From positions 62,001-126,000 of the forward strand of contig NZ_JONR01000007.1 of the NCBI RefSeq assembly GCF_000711955.1: a stretch of 64,000 nucleotides of DNA, written 5' to 3'. Under the pieces are notes generated by a model, which saw nothing but the letters and a program-made list of their open reading frames with translations, searched no databases and was not told where the DNA came from. The translations under genes were made by a program, and so were the position numbers. The stretch's first letter is position 1; every line of letters begins with the position of its first letter. Positions 61,857 through 64,000 of the stretch are shown here, piece after piece. Origin of the DNA: Nevskia soli DSM 19509. Its GTDB lineage: Bacteria > Pseudomonadota > Gammaproteobacteria > Nevskiales > Nevskiaceae.

Positions 61857-64000
61857 TTAGCTGCGCTTGCGGCGCCGCAGACCAGCCAGGGCGAAGCCCG
61901 GCAGCAGCAGCCACAGGCCGAAGGCGCCGCCGCCGTCACCGCCGTGCGAGCCGACCGTGATGCTGACCGAAGCCGGGGCCGAGCTGCGGCCGACCTTGTC
62001 GGTGACCACCAGCTGGAAGCTGTACTGGTCGGCAAAGGTCGGCACGAACGTCGGATTGACGGTGTTGGCCCCATTCAGGTTCACCGTGGGCCCTCCGGTC
62101 TGCGTCCATGCATAGGTCAGCGCAGTGTTGTAAGGATCGCTGGACTTGCTGCCGTCCAGCGTCACCGTCGCACCGGTCTGTACCGTCTGAGCTGGGCCGG
62201 CATCGGCGGTCGGAACCCTGGTGGCGGTGCCTGCATCCGGCACGGTGATGCTGAAGGGCAGGTTGGTGACGCCGCCGAAGGTGATGTTGTCCACCACCCA
62301 GCCGAAGACGCCGGTTGCCTCGTCGGTGACTTCGCGGAAGCGCACCTTTACTTTCTGTCCCTTCAGCGTGTCGCCGAAGTTGATCACCACGTGCTCCAGC
62401 ACCGGATTGTTCGGATCCTCGTTCTCGGCGATGAAGCCGGCGTGCAAGGGCTTCGGTGAAGTTTCCGAGGGATCGAATGTCCCATCGTCCGACAGGGACA
62501 GGATCAGGCCGTCGTAGCCCTGGCCGGTGGTGACCTGGCCGCCGATGTCGCTGCTGAAGGCATCCTTCCAGTTGTTGCCGCCATCGGTGCTGACCTCGAT
62601 GACGCCGCCGTCGTAGCCGTAGGCGGTGCCCGCTTTGTCAAAGCCGGCGAATTCGAGGTAGTAGAAGTGATCGAAGGCCAGTGTGAAATTGCTGTCGCTT
62701 GCCACGTCCACTTCCGGGGAAGCCAGGGTGATGTCCGACGGATGATCGTTGTCCGGCCCGAACCAGTACTGGCCTGAGCCGAACAGTGAACCGCCGAACA
62801 AGGTATCGTCGGTCGCCAGCTGCCAGCCGGGGCCGGCTGTGCCGTTGACGCTCAAGGACCAGTCGCCGAGGTTGGCCTGGGTGTCGGAGACATCGTCGCT
62901 GGTCGAGGCCTTCTGCAGGTTGTAGTTGACCACCGTATCCAGCTCGGCGCCGGTGGCTACGGTGCCGCCGTCCGCAACGGTGCCCTGCGGGCTGTTGGCG
63001 TCGGGGAAAGTCAGCGTCAGCGCCACCGGTACCGCCGTGCCGGAAGCACTGCTGAGCGTGACGAGCACGGTGACCTTTTCGCTTTCGCCCACTTTAAGCG
63101 GCGGCACCGTCACGGCGCCGTTGCCGGGGATGCCGAAGCTGGCGCTGCCCGAGCCGGTTGCAGCGGCAGTCAGGGTGCCGGTGAGAGCGCCGGCCATGTC
63201 GGCCGTGCCGTTGTTGACCAGCGTGAAGTTCAGGCTGGCGGTTTCGCCCACATCGAGCACGCCGTCGCCATCGTTGTCGCCGACCGTGGTGGCAGGAACG
63301 CCGGTGAAGTCCAACGTCGCGTCCGTCACCTGCACGCCGGCGGCAATGGCGTTATAGCTTTCAACCACGCCGAGGTTCTGCGGATCGGCGCGATCGGGAC
63401 CGATCGCGTCCACGCCCATGCCGCGCTTGGCGAAGGCCTTGGCCATCAGCGTGAAATCACCGTCGTCGGTGGCTTTCGCCGCCGCCAGCAGGGCATCGCG
63501 CGCTTCCAGGATGGTCGGCGCGTTCGGGGTCATTTTCAGACCCTCGATGATGTAGTCCTGCATACGGCTCCTGGCCTGCGCGAATGTATAGCGGGGGTCA
63601 TTGAGCAGGCTGGCGTAGATCTCCCACAAGGTATTGCACCAGATCTCGCCGGTGTCGTGCACCTCGGCATTGCCGATGGGGTTGCCGGCGCTGTCGGTGA
63701 ACGCCTTGCCGGTCAGATCCGTGCCCGGTGCGGCCGGGGCCGTGGTGGGCAGCGCCTGACCGAAGGAGATGTGCTTGAAGGTCAGCGGATCGATCGCCAT
63801 GTCCGTGGAGTACGGATAGCGGCGGATGCCGAAATACTGATGGAAGGTCACGTACGAGGACAGCGGGTAGGCGCCCTGGTACTTGTCGTTGCCGCCGACC
63901 GCCGCGTCTTCCGGACGCACCGTCAACAGCATGGCGTCGAAGTCGCTCCAGCCCTCGCCCATGCCGCCGCCCTGGGTGCTGCTCAGTCCCAGCGCATCGC
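61857..64000 (-). CDS. Secreted M36-type metalloprotease with GlyGly-CTERM tail, N-terminal part outside window
   Basis: About 714 residues are visible; the gene enters from the right edge in frame (DALGLSSTQGGGMGEGWSDF). GEGWSD carries the third zinc ligand of fungalysin (M36) proteases; the HExxH would lie beyond the edge. Next come an Ig-like repeat region (SLNFTLVNNGTADMAGALTG), a lectin-like segment with APEVDVASDSN, and a PKD/REJ-type domain (ADAGPAQTVQTGATVTLDGSKSSD). The C-terminus is a GlyGly-CTERM sorting signal: GGDGGGAFG, a hydrophobic helix and RRRKRS. Rhombosortase cleaves such tails to release proteins. Confidence 0.88.
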   Translation of the reverse strand, partial: DALGLSSTQGGGMGEGWSDFDAMLLTVRPEDAAVGGNDKYQGAYPLSSYVTFHQYFGIRRYPYSTDMAIDPLTFKHISFGQALPTTAPAAPGTDLTGKAFTDSAGNPIGNAEVHDTGEIWCNTLWEIYASLLNDPRYTFAQARSRMQDYIIEGLKMTPNAPTILEARDALLAAAKATDDGDFTLMAKAFAKRGMGVDAIGPDRADPQNLGVVESYNAIAAGVQVTDATLDFTGVPATTVGDNDGDGVLDVGETASLNFTLVNNGTADMAGALTGTLTAAATGSGSASFGIPGNGAVTVPPLKVGESEKVTVLVTLSSASGTAVPVALTLTFPDANSPQGTVADGGTVATGAELDTVVNYNLQKASTSDDVSDTQANLGDWSLSVNGTAGPGWQLATDDTLFGGSLFGSGQYWFGPDNDHPSDITLASPEVDVASDSNFTLAFDHFYYLEFAGFDKAGTAYGYDGGVIEVSTDGGNNWKDAFSSDIGGQVTTGQGYDGLILSLSDDGTFDPSETSPKPLHAGFIAENEDPNNPVLEHVVINFGDTLKGQKVKVRFREVTDEATGVFGWVVDNITFGGVTNLPFSITVPDAGTATRVPTADAGPAQTVQTGATVTLDGSKSSDPYNTALTYAWTQTGGPTVNLNGANTVNPTFVPTFADQYSFQLVVTDKVGRSSAPASVSITVGSHGGDGGGAFGLWLLLPGFALAGLRRRKRS

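Overview
The window is high-GC DNA, densely coded on both strands. It looks like chromosomal DNA of a gammaproteobacterium. The gene set (DksA, RIO kinase, Mla-type lipid transport, YhdP-Nit-TldD, RNase G-Maf, AmpG, CoaD next to RsmD) and the families of dispersed hairpin repeats suggest the Xanthomonadales/Nevskiales neighbourhood. That placement is inference from gene content only. No plasmid, phage or integrative element backbone is visible, and most genes are housekeeping or envelope functions.

Layout. 0-5 kb: the 5' part of a lytic transglycosylase gene (mltF, cut by the window edge), tRNA-Ser(CGA), a small ABM-fold monooxygenase, a DksA variant with two of the four zinc-finger cysteines, a cold-shock protein with a clear terminator, and a RIO-type kinase. 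4.7-10.4 kb: an Lrp-type regulator divergent from a complete four-gene branched-chain 2-oxoacid dehydrogenase operon (E1 alpha, E1 beta, E2, E3). 10.6-20.3 kb: envelope lipid traffic, with an HpnN/MMPL transporter divergent from an MlaC/HpnM-like periplasmic protein, a TonB-dependent receptor, and a four-gene Mla/MCE ABC operon. 20.4-24.2 kb: GloA, an HNH nuclease, an M24 peptidase-like protein, RmuC and a decayed ohr gene. 24.3-28.2 kb: a large Ser/Gly-repeat lipoprotein with a duplicated domain, an OmpA-family protein and tRNA-Gly(CCC).

28.5-38.8 kb: thiS-thiG-trmB, a PrkB-like phosphoribulokinase, a Tas-like aldo-keto reductase, an MBL-fold hydrolase, a lone modB, an acetyltransferase, ampG-xthA, pyrE and a DUF4124 protein. 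38.8-49 kb: maf-rng-yhdP-nit-tldD, then a small SRPBCC-like protein, rsmD and coaD. 49-50 kb is a 1-kb repeat-rich gap. 50-64 kb: an amidohydrolase, an isoaspartyl peptidase, a 267-bp palindromic element abutting two CsgG-like lipoproteins, a redoxin and DsbD, an APS kinase, an enoyl-reductase-like protein with a DUF423 protein, a response regulator with a long helical tail, small proteins, and the 3' part of an M36-type secreted metalloprotease with a GlyGly-CTERM sorting tail.

The strongest non-coding observations are two. First, a dispersed multi-hairpin element occurs in three copies (32.55-32.87, 49.01-49.33 inverted, 49.52-49.94 kb). Its stems differ between copies by compensating changes, which indicates selection on structure. 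Second, a nested palindrome at 52453-52719 has perfect 31-bp terminal inverted repeats and ends exactly at the ribosome binding site of the first CsgG-like gene. Both were read directly from the sequence; their function is unknown.
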